DNA of 8,251 nt, taken from assembly GCA_025356795.1 (NCBI GenBank), contig JANXRR010000453.1, positions 1-8,251 on the forward strand. The letters run 5' to 3'. Both the position numbers and the translations under genes were made by a program. Origin of the DNA: Bacteroidia bacterium. GTDB taxonomy: Bacteria > Bacteroidota > Bacteroidia > Cytophagales > Cyclobacteriaceae. Shown here piece after piece: positions 1 to 6,466 of the stretch; the first letter of the stretch is position 1, and each line of letters begins with the position of its first letter. A model generated the notes under the pieces. It was given only the letters and a program-made list of their open reading frames with translations, was not told the origin of the DNA and ran no database searches.

Positions 1-1
1 T

Positions 2-1222
2 AAGTACGTGCCTAAAGAACTGATGGAAGAATGGGCGCAGAAAGATCCTATTGAAAATTACGAAAACTATTTGCTGCAAGAGACAGTGATTGATAGTAAG
101 TTTGTGGATGAGCTCCGCGAGAAAATAAAAAAAGAAATTGAAGCCGGCCTTGAAGAAGCATTTCTAGAAACATATCCAGAAGCAGACACTGCCAATGAGT
201 TGCATGACGTGTATTGTCCTTTCATTCAAACAATAGTTGAACCCCGTTCAGAAAACAAAACTGAGAAGCGTTTTATTGATGCTATTAGTGATGGCCTCCG
301 CCAAAGTATGGAGCGCTTTCCCAATCTTGTTTTAATGGGCCAAGACATTGCTGAATATGGTGGGGTTTTTAAAATAACAGATGGCTTTGTAGAAAAATTT
401 GGTAGAGACAGGGTTCGCAATACACCTATTTGTGAGTCGGCAATTGTTGGTGCTGCCTTAGGGTTATCTATCAAAGGCATGAAGGCAATGGTGGAAATGC
501 AGTTTGCGGATTTTGTTACTGAAGGTTTCAATCAAATAGTAAACAACTTAGCAAAAACACATTGGCGCTGGGGGCAATCGGCTGATGTGGTGGTGCGGAT
601 GCCAACAGGGGCAGGCACGGCCGCAGGGCCGTTCCACAGCCAAAGTAATGAAGCGTGGTTCTTCCACACACCAGGTTTAAAAATAGTGTATCCTTCCAAT
701 CCTTATGATGCCAAAGGTTTGCTCAATGCCGCGCTTGAAGATCCTAATCCGTATCTATATTTTGAACACAAAGTTTTATATCGATCCATAAAAGAAAATA
801 TACCAGATGATTATTATACACTAGAAATTGGCAAGGCAAACTTTGTAAGGGAAGGAACCGATATCTCGATTATAACCTATGGCATGGGCGTTCATTGGGC
901 GAAAGAAATTTTAGATTCAATCCCAAATGTGAGTGCTGATTTAATTGATTTAAGAACCCTGTTGCCTTGGGATAAAAATGCAGTTGAAACCACTGTCAAG
1001 AAAACCAATCGTGTCTTAATTTTACATGAGGACACCCTTACAGGAGGCATTGGTGGAGAAATTGCCGCGTGGATAAGTGAACATTGTTTTGAACATTTAG
1101 ATGCTCCTGTTATGCGCGTTGCAAGCCTCGATACCGCTATTCCATTCTCGCCAACACTAGAGAATAATTTTTTACCAAAAGGGCGGTTGAAGGCTAAGCT
1201 TGAAGAGTTGCTCAAGTATTGA
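2..1222 (+). CDS. 2-oxoacid dehydrogenase E1, fused alpha/beta subunits (5'-truncated)
   Basis: This is the thiamine-diphosphate-dependent E1 of a pyruvate or branched-chain 2-oxoacid dehydrogenase complex, which decarboxylates the oxoacid and passes the acyl group to E2 lipoyl domains. The frame is open to the left edge, so the 5' part is missing. The GTG at 8 is an internal Val in K-Y-V-P-K-E-L-M, the usual C-terminal stretch of an E1-alpha domain, and is not a start. Counting from that codon, residues 1-65 are the end of the alpha part and residues 84-404 are a complete E1-beta part. Recognisable beta motifs are GQDIAEYGG (111-119), NTPICESAIVGAA (138-150) with the likely catalytic Glu143, HSQSNEAWFFHTPGLK (210-225), YPSNPYDAKGLL (228-239) and LILHED (337-342). 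The alpha/beta fusion is common in Bacteroidota. The TPP-binding alpha core lies outside the window, so substrate (pyruvate or branched-chain) cannot be decided. Confidence 0.93.
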   Translation, partial: KYVPKELMEEWAQKDPIENYENYLLQETVIDSKFVDELREKIKKEIEAGLEEAFLETYPEADTANELHDVYCPFIQTIVEPRSENKTEKRFIDAISDGLRQSMERFPNLVLMGQDIAEYGGVFKITDGFVEKFGRDRVRNTPICESAIVGAALGLSIKGMKAMVEMQFADFVTEGFNQIVNNLAKTHWRWGQSADVVVRMPTGAGTAAGPFHSQSNEAWFFHTPGLKIVYPSNPYDAKGLLNAALEDPNPYLYFEHKVLYRSIKENIPDDYYTLEIGKANFVREGTDISIITYGMGVHWAKEILDSIPNVSADLIDLRTLLPWDKNAVETTVKKTNRVLILHEDTLTGGIGGEIAAWISEHCFEHLDAPVMRVASLDTAIPFSPTLENNFLPKGRLKAKLEELLKY

Positions 1223-1316
1223 TGGTTACACCAGAATTTACTTCTCCGGACTCAGTCATTGCTATGTTTTAAGGCTTTAATATTTTATGTTACCTTAGCT
1301 TGATTAAACAAGAGCC

Positions 1317-3719
1317 TTGATCTTTATAAAACCAATAAGTGTTATTCATCAAAGGGTGCGAAAGAGTTTATTGCTCTTCCTTTTCGGATCCGTTATTATC
1401 TCTTTTTCAGGGTTCGCGCAAAATACAAAGGGAGATAGGCCTTTCTCCAATCAGCAACAAGTCCGCGAAGCGAAATCGCGTTTAAAAACCCAAAAGAGAA
1501 CCGAAAAAGCCAATTCTATTTTACCAAAAAGAATCCAGTCCTCGAAGCGATCCCCTTCATCACGAGCAAGCAATGTATACCCTCAGCCTAATACCTATTC
1601 AGGAAGGAAATCAAAAAACCCTGACAAGCCAGCTAAACCCATAAATCAAGTTTTTAATAATCCTCCAGATGAAAGCAGAAGCAGAGCATGGAAAGGCGAT
1701 GTCTATGGAAATAAAATTAGAACTAATACCCAAACAGCTAGGCAAGCAAGAAAAAAAAGCAATATTTATCCGCAACCAGAGCCTTACAAGAAATACCTCT
1801 CAAAAAAATCGAAGAAGAATGAACGGCCTTGGAGAGGTGATTTTCAAGGATCGCCTGTAGTCAAGCGCTATCCTAAAACAGCAGAAAAGCCTTACACCGG
1901 ACCTTTAGAAAAGTCATCCACCAAAGGGTTGAGTCAATCTGGAAAGATTAACAATGTGTATTCTCAGCAAGGCCCATCAAAAAAAAGCATTTCGAAAAAA
2001 CTAAAGAAAGAAGCAAAGGCAACCTTAACTACTGCATCAGGTGACTTACCTATTAGAGTATTCCCAAGGCAATCGGAAAACCTGAAGAAATCACAGGTGG
2101 CTTTTGGTAATGCTTACTCTGCGTCCCATTCATTTATTGTAAGAAGAAAAAAGAATGTTTACTGGGGGAAATTTAGAAAAAGTGAAAAAGCGTTTACGCG
2201 AGACATAGCCGGCCTTAGATTGAGAAGAAAAAATTATAGTTCTAAACTTCCGCCACTAACCCCCCAAGATAAATCATTGTATAAGAATAGGAATGCAAGG
2301 GGCAAAGCTTCCTTAAGCAGCCAACTAGGTTTGAGCACGCCAGGCAAGCGCGACAATGCGTGGATTGGAGATCCCAACAGAAGCAAAACCCGTAAATCGA
2401 AATTCAGAAATATTGAAGTTCCTGGATTCAACCGATATATTATAAAAGATACCTACTCAAAAAAAGCAAATAGGCTTAACACTGCAATTCCTGCTAAAGG
2501 ATGGCTCTCTATTAGCGGAACCAGAGGTGCTTCAAAACCATTACCACCCACGGGACAGGTTGATGCAGGTGCTAATTTTTCTGGTGCTATTAAGAGGAAG
2601 ACGATAAAATCATTTTCAACTGAAAGCTACAGTTTTAGTGGAAATACTAAATCCAACAAATTTAGAAGAGGCTTCGATCCTTCAGCGGCTAGCTTTAGCG
2701 GAAACACGAAGGGCATGAGAAGGCCTTTAAAAGGTGGGGGCAGCATTAGCGGATATATGTGGAACAATAAAAATAAGTCCATTACCGATAAACTTGCCAC
2801 AGATCATGATATCTCTCATAGTTATAGCGGGTTTATCAAAGGCAAGTTTGCAAGGCCAGCATATGAAACACAAGGTGCTGATTTTAGCGGAAAAATTAAA
2901 TTTGTAAAACCTGAAAAGGGTGGAGGCAGCATTAGTGGTAACTCATGGAATAACGGTCAAAAACCTGTGACGAGATTAAGAAATCATGCCTATCAAGGAT
3001 TTGACTTTTCAGGAAACATGAAAACCATCAAACCTCAAAAAGGGGGCGAAAGTATGAGCGGTCAATTGTGGAATAACAAGGAGAGGCCATTGGCAGGAAC
3101 GTATGCAAAAAATCCAAGAATAAGTGTAGCTACCTCCGGCAAAATTCCACTTTCAAAATTTAAGAGAGATTACATTCAGAATCCGAACGCTGCTATTCTA
3201 TCTAACAAAAAGAAAAGACCAACGGAAGGAGCACTTGCCGTTAATGGATTCAAATCAAAAATGAAGCAAGGCGATTACCAACGAAAACCAAAGGCTGCTG
3301 AATCTGCTATGTCAGGTCTGGCCCCAGGAAAAAGTACGGTGCGTGCAAGTGCTTTTGGTGGTAAGTCAAAAATGACCAGAGAATATGTACACAACCCTAA
3401 GAGTGCTGCTTTGGCATTAAAAGTTTTATCACAACCTAAAGCCTATGCTAAGATTGGCGACTATCAAGGCAACATGAAAATGAGAAAGCCTACAGGTAAG
3501 GATTTGCATCCTGATGCTAAATTCGCACATCTGGGTCAAAGTAATATAAAGACAGATCGAACTATTTTTACCAACATAAAGTTGATATGGGCGAAGATGT
3601 TTAAGAAGGGAGAAAATCAGCCTGAAGCTGCCAAGACTAATGAACATCCGCTGCGCTACGATAGAAAGGAAAAGGATTTATGGAAGGCTTTGTACGATTA
3701 TACTGATGTGAAGAAATGA
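1317..3719 (+). CDS. Secreted, highly basic repeat protein of unknown function
   Basis: I do not recognise this 800-residue family. The N-terminus carries a Sec-type signal peptide: basic residues HQRVRK (11-16), a hydrophobic stretch (18-30) and a likely cut after Ala34 in GFA-QN. The mature part is Lys/Arg-rich (about one residue in five by hand count), contains no cysteine and has no other membrane segment. Residues 85-285 carry (S/N)N(V/I)YPQP-like motifs about 64 apart, and W-x-G-D motifs at 125, 172 and 349. Residues 397-721 are a degenerate repeat array of FSGNxK, GGGSISG and WNN motifs, changing to K(F/M)xxxY..xP..AA units. No T9SS C-terminal domain or lipobox is visible. The start is uncertain: an in-frame stop lies just upstream at 1305-1307 and the first in-frame ATG is codon 467. 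TTG at 1317 or GTG at 1356 are the options; both keep the signal peptide. The last bases overlap ytxJ as ATGA. Confidence 0.8.
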   Translation: MIFIKPISVIHQRVRKSLLLFLFGSVIISFSGFAQNTKGDRPFSNQQQVREAKSRLKTQKRTEKANSILPKRIQSSKRSPSSRASNVYPQPNTYSGRKSKNPDKPAKPINQVFNNPPDESRSRAWKGDVYGNKIRTNTQTARQARKKSNIYPQPEPYKKYLSKKSKKNERPWRGDFQGSPVVKRYPKTAEKPYTGPLEKSSTKGLSQSGKINNVYSQQGPSKKSISKKLKKEAKATLTTASGDLPIRVFPRQSENLKKSQVAFGNAYSASHSFIVRRKKNVYWGKFRKSEKAFTRDIAGLRLRRKNYSSKLPPLTPQDKSLYKNRNARGKASLSSQLGLSTPGKRDNAWIGDPNRSKTRKSKFRNIEVPGFNRYIIKDTYSKKANRLNTAIPAKGWLSISGTRGASKPLPPTGQVDAGANFSGAIKRKTIKSFSTESYSFSGNTKSNKFRRGFDPSAASFSGNTKGMRRPLKGGGSISGYMWNNKNKSITDKLATDHDISHSYSGFIKGKFARPAYETQGADFSGKIKFVKPEKGGGSISGNSWNNGQKPVTRLRNHAYQGFDFSGNMKTIKPQKGGESMSGQLWNNKERPLAGTYAKNPRISVATSGKIPLSKFKRDYIQNPNAAILSNKKKRPTEGALAVNGFKSKMKQGDYQRKPKAAESAMSGLAPGKSTVRASAFGGKSKMTREYVHNPKSAALALKVLSQPKAYAKIGDYQGNMKMRKPTGKDLHPDAKFAHLGQSNIKTDRTIFTNIKLIWAKMFKKGENQPEAAKTNEHPLRYDRKEKDLWKALYDYTDVKK
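1569..2171 (+). repeat. N-terminal ~64-residue protein repeat, four degenerate copies
   Basis: Within the secreted repeat protein, the motif SNVYPQP (tyrosine 88), SNIYPQP (Tyr151), NNVYSQQ (Tyr215) and KNVYWGK (Tyr282) recurs at intervals of 63, 64 and 67 residues. Each is followed by a Lys-rich segment (SGRKSK, KKYLSKKSKK, KKSISKKLKK, KFRKSEK). The W-x-G-D motifs AWKGD and PWRGD lie between copies. The repeat is visible in protein, while the DNA has diverged, which suggests old duplication under selection. Confidence 0.6.
2505..3479 (+). repeat. Central and C-terminal FSGNxK / GGGSISG / WNN repeat array
   Basis: Encodes residues 397-721 of the secreted repeat protein. FSG-type motifs occur at 421, 440, 460, 503 (YSG), 523 and 564. 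GGGSISG or GGESMSG occur at 473, 535 and 576, each followed by WNN at 482, 544 and 585. The paired unit is about 41-43 residues long. From 607 on, the unit changes to SGxxxSK(F/M)xxxY..xP..AA, with tyrosines at 619, 654 and 690 (35-36 apart), and ends with DYQGNMKMRKP at 715-725. Third-codon positions differ between copies (for example the two GGGSISG copies), so this is not a recent tandem duplication. Confidence 0.7.
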
Positions 3720-4069
3720 ACTGGATAGACCTTACAAAAATTAATCAACTCGAAACAATTATTGAAGAGTCAAAGAAAAGCGCTGTTGTAATATTCAAAC
3801 ACAGCACCAGGTGTTCTATAAGCACAACTTCTCTTAATCGGCTCGAAAGAAATTGGAGACAAGAAGAACTGGGTTCAATTAGGCCATACTTTCTTGACCT
3901 TATCTCCTATCGTGAAATCTCTCAAGCCATAGCTCAAAAGTTTGGGGTTGAACATGAGTCGCCACAAGTACTCATTATTGAAAATGGTAAAGTAATTTTC
4001 CATCGCTCTCACTTAGCCATTGAGTACAATTCGATAAAGCAAACGCTGCTAGAAACTGTCAAAAATTAA
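3716..4069 (+). CDS. ytxJ: YtxJ/BrxC-type monothiol bacilliredoxin
   Basis: This 117-residue protein has the size and fold pattern of YtxJ (DUF2847), a thioredoxin-like cytoplasmic protein. Characterised Bacillus members (BrxC) reduce proteins mixed-disulfide-bonded to bacillithiol. Visible features are the first beta strand AVVIFKHS (23-30), the active-site region HSTRCSIS (29-36) with the only cysteine at 33, and SPQVLII (82-88) containing the cis-proline Pro83 expected of thioredoxin folds. The final strand is GKVIFHRSH. The Bacillus site reads T-C-P-I-S; here Ser replaces Pro after the Cys. No signal peptide is present. The start ATG overlaps the stop of the repeat-protein gene (ATGA), implying translational coupling, and the 3' end overlaps convergent osmC by 11 bp. 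Family assignment is firm; bacillithiol use is inferred from the family. Confidence 0.88.
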   Translation: MNWIDLTKINQLETIIEESKKSAVVIFKHSTRCSISTTSLNRLERNWRQEELGSIRPYFLDLISYREISQAIAQKFGVEHESPQVLIIENGKVIFHRSHLAIEYNSIKQTLLETVKN

Positions 4070-4463
4070 ACGTCACCGTTTGGGTAACTGAATCCGAAAG
4101 ACTCAATGCTACCGGGCATGTTAGTGCCGCCCTTTTAAGTTTTTCTTTTTGTTCCGGAGTTGCCATCAATTTTGGATGAGAAAACACAATCTGAATTTCC
4201 TGGATCTTTCTAGGGTTTTGCGCCATTAATTTCGTAACCTCCGATTTTAAACCAGTTAATTCAATTCCTTCACGATTTGCCAAAATCCCCATGAGGGTCA
4301 TCATGCAGCTGCTCAGAGCAGAGCAGACTAAATCGGTTGGACTAAAAGCCTCCCCTTTACCGTTGTTATCGGTAGGTGCATCGGTAATAATTGTGTTCCC
4401 CGATTGTATATGAGTGGACTGGGTTCTTAGAGAGCCTTTGTATTCTGCCGAGATTGTTGCCAT
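4059..4463 (-). CDS. OsmC family peroxide reductase-like protein
   Basis: This 134-residue protein is full length for the small OsmC/YhfA-type group. OsmC and Ohr proteins are cytoplasmic homodimers that reduce organic hydroperoxides through a reactive cysteine pair. Both cysteines are present: Cys53 in SALSSCMMTLMG (probable peroxidatic) and Cys116 in AALTCPVALSLS (probable resolving). GEAFSPTDLV (37-46), the typical helix lead-in, is also present, and an extra Cys47 lies near it. The ATG at 4463 is the only sensible start. The gene is convergent with ytxJ (11-bp overlap) and divergent from the beta-barrel gene across a 77-bp gap. Assignment to the superfamily is solid. Whether it is a true hydroperoxidase or a YhfA-like member with another substrate cannot be told from sequence alone. 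Confidence 0.9.
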   Translation of the reverse strand: MATISAEYKGSLRTQSTHIQSGNTIITDAPTDNNGKGEAFSPTDLVCSALSSCMMTLMGILANREGIELTGLKSEVTKLMAQNPRKIQEIQIVFSHPKLMATPEQKEKLKRAALTCPVALSLSDSVTQTVTFNF

Positions 4464-4487
4464 GGATTTTAAACTAAAGATTTATCT

Positions 4488-4517
4488 TTTGCGTTCTTGT
4501 ATTTGATTTTACTTTAA
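4488..4517 (+). promoter_or_regulatory. Candidate Bacteroidota-type promoter for the beta-barrel gene
   Basis: TTTG at 4488-4491, an 18-base spacer, then TACTTTAA at 4510-4517 roughly fits the Bacteroidota primary-sigma pattern TTG / about 19 bases / TAnnTTTG, missing two positions of the -7 box. It lies 23 bases before the ATG at 4541. An alternative -7 box, TATCTTTT, lies at 4483-4490. Sites this loose occur by chance in AT-rich DNA. Confidence 0.25.
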
Positions 4518-4540
4518 ATTTATCCAAAGAATTCGCATTC

Positions 4541-5281
4541 ATGTTACTCTTAAGGAAATTATCATTTGTTTTAATCATGATAGGAGGCTCCATCTTCTCA
4601 ATGGCTCAAACTCAAGATAGTTACGATTATGATTCTGAATTTACCTGGGGAATCAACAAGAATTCTTCTGGAGGATTGATAGGGGGGTTCACCTTCAAAA
4701 AATCAAGAAGACTTGATAAGAAAAATAGTTTTGAAACCTATGGTCTTGAAATCATGAATGTCAAGAATCCTGAAGAAGTAAGATATCCCTCTTCAAGAAC
4801 CGGTAACTATTTTATTTTTGGAAAAACAAATTATTTATATGCACTTCGTCTTCAATATGGGCGAGATTTTGTTTTCTTTAAAAAAGCTCCACAGCAAGGT
4901 GTTGAGATAAAAGTAGTAATGGCCGCGGGTCCATCCTTGGGCATTGTAGCGCCCTATTACATTGAACGTGCTGTTGATAACAGTCGGTTTTTATCAGTTA
5001 CAGAACAATATGATCCGAATAACCCACGGCATGACTTTAGATATATTTTAGGAACGGGTAACCTGCTTCAAGGTATTGGAGATTCTAAAATTCAACTTGG
5101 AGCTAACGCTAAGTTGGCGCTCAACTTTGAGTTGGGCACAATTAAAAGTCAGGTCACTGGTTTTGAGGTAGGGTTTTTAGTTGACGCCTATTTCAATAAA
5201 ATTGTCTTAATGCCCGCTGCCAATAATAATGCGGTTTTCCCTACCATTTTCTTTACACTTTTTTACGGAAGTAGGAAGTAA
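4541..5281 (+). CDS. Probable outer-membrane beta-barrel protein, unknown function
   Basis: The 246-residue product starts with a clear Sec signal peptide: RK at 5-6, hydrophobic 8-20, and a cut near MAQ-TQ at 21-24. The rest has the alternating polar/aromatic strand pattern and Gly-rich turns of a small outer-membrane barrel: GGLIGGFTFKKS (44-55), YLYALRLQYGRDFVFF (98-113), VEIKVVMAAGPSLGIVAPYY (121-140), IQLGANAKLALNFELG (184-199), FEVGFLVDAYFNKIVLM (208-224), and a closing strand FPTIFFTLFYGSRK that ends near the C-terminus as OMP barrels do. I do not recognise a named family; it resembles uncharacterised barrels seen in Cytophagales. It is transcribed divergently from osmC, and its stop codon directly abuts the stop of convergent chrA. 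Function is unknown. Confidence 0.75.
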   Translation: MLLLRKLSFVLIMIGGSIFSMAQTQDSYDYDSEFTWGINKNSSGGLIGGFTFKKSRRLDKKNSFETYGLEIMNVKNPEEVRYPSSRTGNYFIFGKTNYLYALRLQYGRDFVFFKKAPQQGVEIKVVMAAGPSLGIVAPYYIERAVDNSRFLSVTEQYDPNNPRHDFRYILGTGNLLQGIGDSKIQLGANAKLALNFELGTIKSQVTGFEVGFLVDAYFNKIVLMPAANNNAVFPTIFFTLFYGSRK

Positions 5282-6466
5282 TCAGAAGATAAACCCCAGA
5301 GCCAGCCCGAAAATTATTAGAGCCCATGAAGGAACTTTAGTAAAAGTTAAGAGCAAAAAGGTGCCAATGATTACAGCATAAATGGTTATAGAACTTTGAA
5401 GGGGCTGAAATAATATTAGTGCGGCAGCGGCAATCAAACCAGCACTGGCGGCATTTATGCCTTCGAGCGAAGCTCGAATAGGACGATATGTTTTTAGACT
5501 ATCCCAAATTCTGATTACAAAAAAAGTAAGAAATGTGCCCGGCAAAAATATTCCCACAGCAGCCATAAAGCCTCCCAAAATTTGCCCTCCTATTCCTGCT
5601 TCCCTCATCGATAAGGAGCCAATGTAGGCACTAAAAGAAAATACAGGCCCTGGTAATGCTTGCACCAAAGCAAACCCAGATAAAAATTCTTGAGATGACA
5701 AATAGTGTTTGGGAGCGTATTCGACAAACTCCGTGTATAAAAGGGGAGTCAATACCTGACCGCCACCAAATATCAAACTTCCATTTCTATAGAAATTTTC
5801 AAACAGCCGTATTGGTAACGCCTTAGTAATTCCACCCAGAACAGCTGCTAAAATTAAAACCCCTGCCCATAAGAGGAAGTTATCCCAACGCACATCAAAC
5901 TTTTTTGTCTTTTCTCTTGGATGTGCCTTATAATTGAAGGCAGTGATTAATCCTGCGGCCAACAGCGTAAGTGGAAAAACGAAAGGGTTTTTTATAAAAT
6001 AAGACACAACGCCTGCTGCTATCATAATTATCAGGCCTCGTCTTCGGGTGATGGTTTTTAAACTAAACAGATAAGCGGCATAACTAATAAACCCAACAGC
6101 CATAGGCTGAATAAAGCGAGCAAAGTTGAGCGAAACATTTTTCTGCTCTAAGTTAGCCATAAGTATGCCCGCAAATGTCATTACCGAAACAGAAGGCATC
6201 ATCCAAATAAAAAGCGTGAGGTACGCTAATTTTGCACCACCCAGTCGATAACCAATAGCGCTCAGTGTTTGTGTAGAGGAGGGGCCAGGAAGAATTTGAC
6301 ATAACGCATTCAGCTCTACTAATTCTTCCTCTTTTAAATATCCTCTTTTGGCTACCAATATTTTTTGAAAATGAGCCATGTGTGCTTGTGGCCCTCCAAA
6401 ACTAGAAATGGAAAGCAGCCAAACATCTTTTAAAAAAACGATATACTTAAACGGTTTCTCCAACAA
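5282..6466 (-). CDS. chrA: Chromate transporter, two-domain ChrA family
   Basis: This 394-residue protein has the length and internal duplication of long-chain CHR proteins, inner-membrane transporters that expel chromate in the characterised members. The N-terminal half carries SSFGGPQAHMAHF (21-33) and LPGPSSTQ (59-66). The C-terminal half carries the matching FGGGQVLTPLL (233-243) and LPGPVFSFSAYIGS (271-284). About ten hydrophobic segments are present, with a charged loop YKAHPREKTKKFD (179-191) between halves. The start is TTG at 6466 or the next TTG at 6463. The first internal ATG is codon 30, which would delete the FGGPQAH motif. The codon directly before it, in the same frame, is the TAG stop of the upstream oxygenase gene, so the two are probably co-transcribed. 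Actual substrate is inferred from the family. Confidence 0.92.
   Translation of the reverse strand: MLEKPFKYIVFLKDVWLLSISSFGGPQAHMAHFQKILVAKRGYLKEEELVELNALCQILPGPSSTQTLSAIGYRLGGAKLAYLTLFIWMMPSVSVMTFAGILMANLEQKNVSLNFARFIQPMAVGFISYAAYLFSLKTITRRRGLIIMIAAGVVSYFIKNPFVFPLTLLAAGLITAFNYKAHPREKTKKFDVRWDNFLLWAGVLILAAVLGGITKALPIRLFENFYRNGSLIFGGGQVLTPLLYTEFVEYAPKHYLSSQEFLSGFALVQALPGPVFSFSAYIGSLSMREAGIGGQILGGFMAAVGIFLPGTFLTFFVIRIWDSLKTYRPIRASLEGINAASAGLIAAAALILFQPLQSSITIYAVIIGTFLLLTFTKVPSWALIIFGLALGFIF

Noticed and set aside
8..10. GTG as the start of a 404-residue E1-beta-only gene
   Set aside because: The frame stays open to base 2, and the first residues (KYVPKELM) are typical internal E1-alpha sequence, so the gene continues upstream of the window.
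226..531. Minus-strand open frame of 101 codons
   Set aside because: It lies wholly inside the E1 coding region and its translation has no domain-like character; it is a shadow frame. The same holds for 892-1215 (-).
1271..1319. Inverted pair AAGGCT (1271-1276) and AGCCTT (1314-1319) between E1 and the repeat gene
   Set aside because: The arms are only six bases, the loop is about 37 bases, and no T-tract follows; it is not a credible terminator.
1669..1860. Small open frames inside the repeat-protein gene (also 2234-2431 - and 3429-3647 -)
   Set aside because: They overlap a long, motif-bearing frame; their translations are low-complexity by-products of its AAA/AAG-rich codons.
2505..3479. 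The repeat array as MORN repeats
   Set aside because: FSGNxK resembles the YxGxxK part of MORN, but the second conserved Gly-rich half and the 23-residue spacing are absent.
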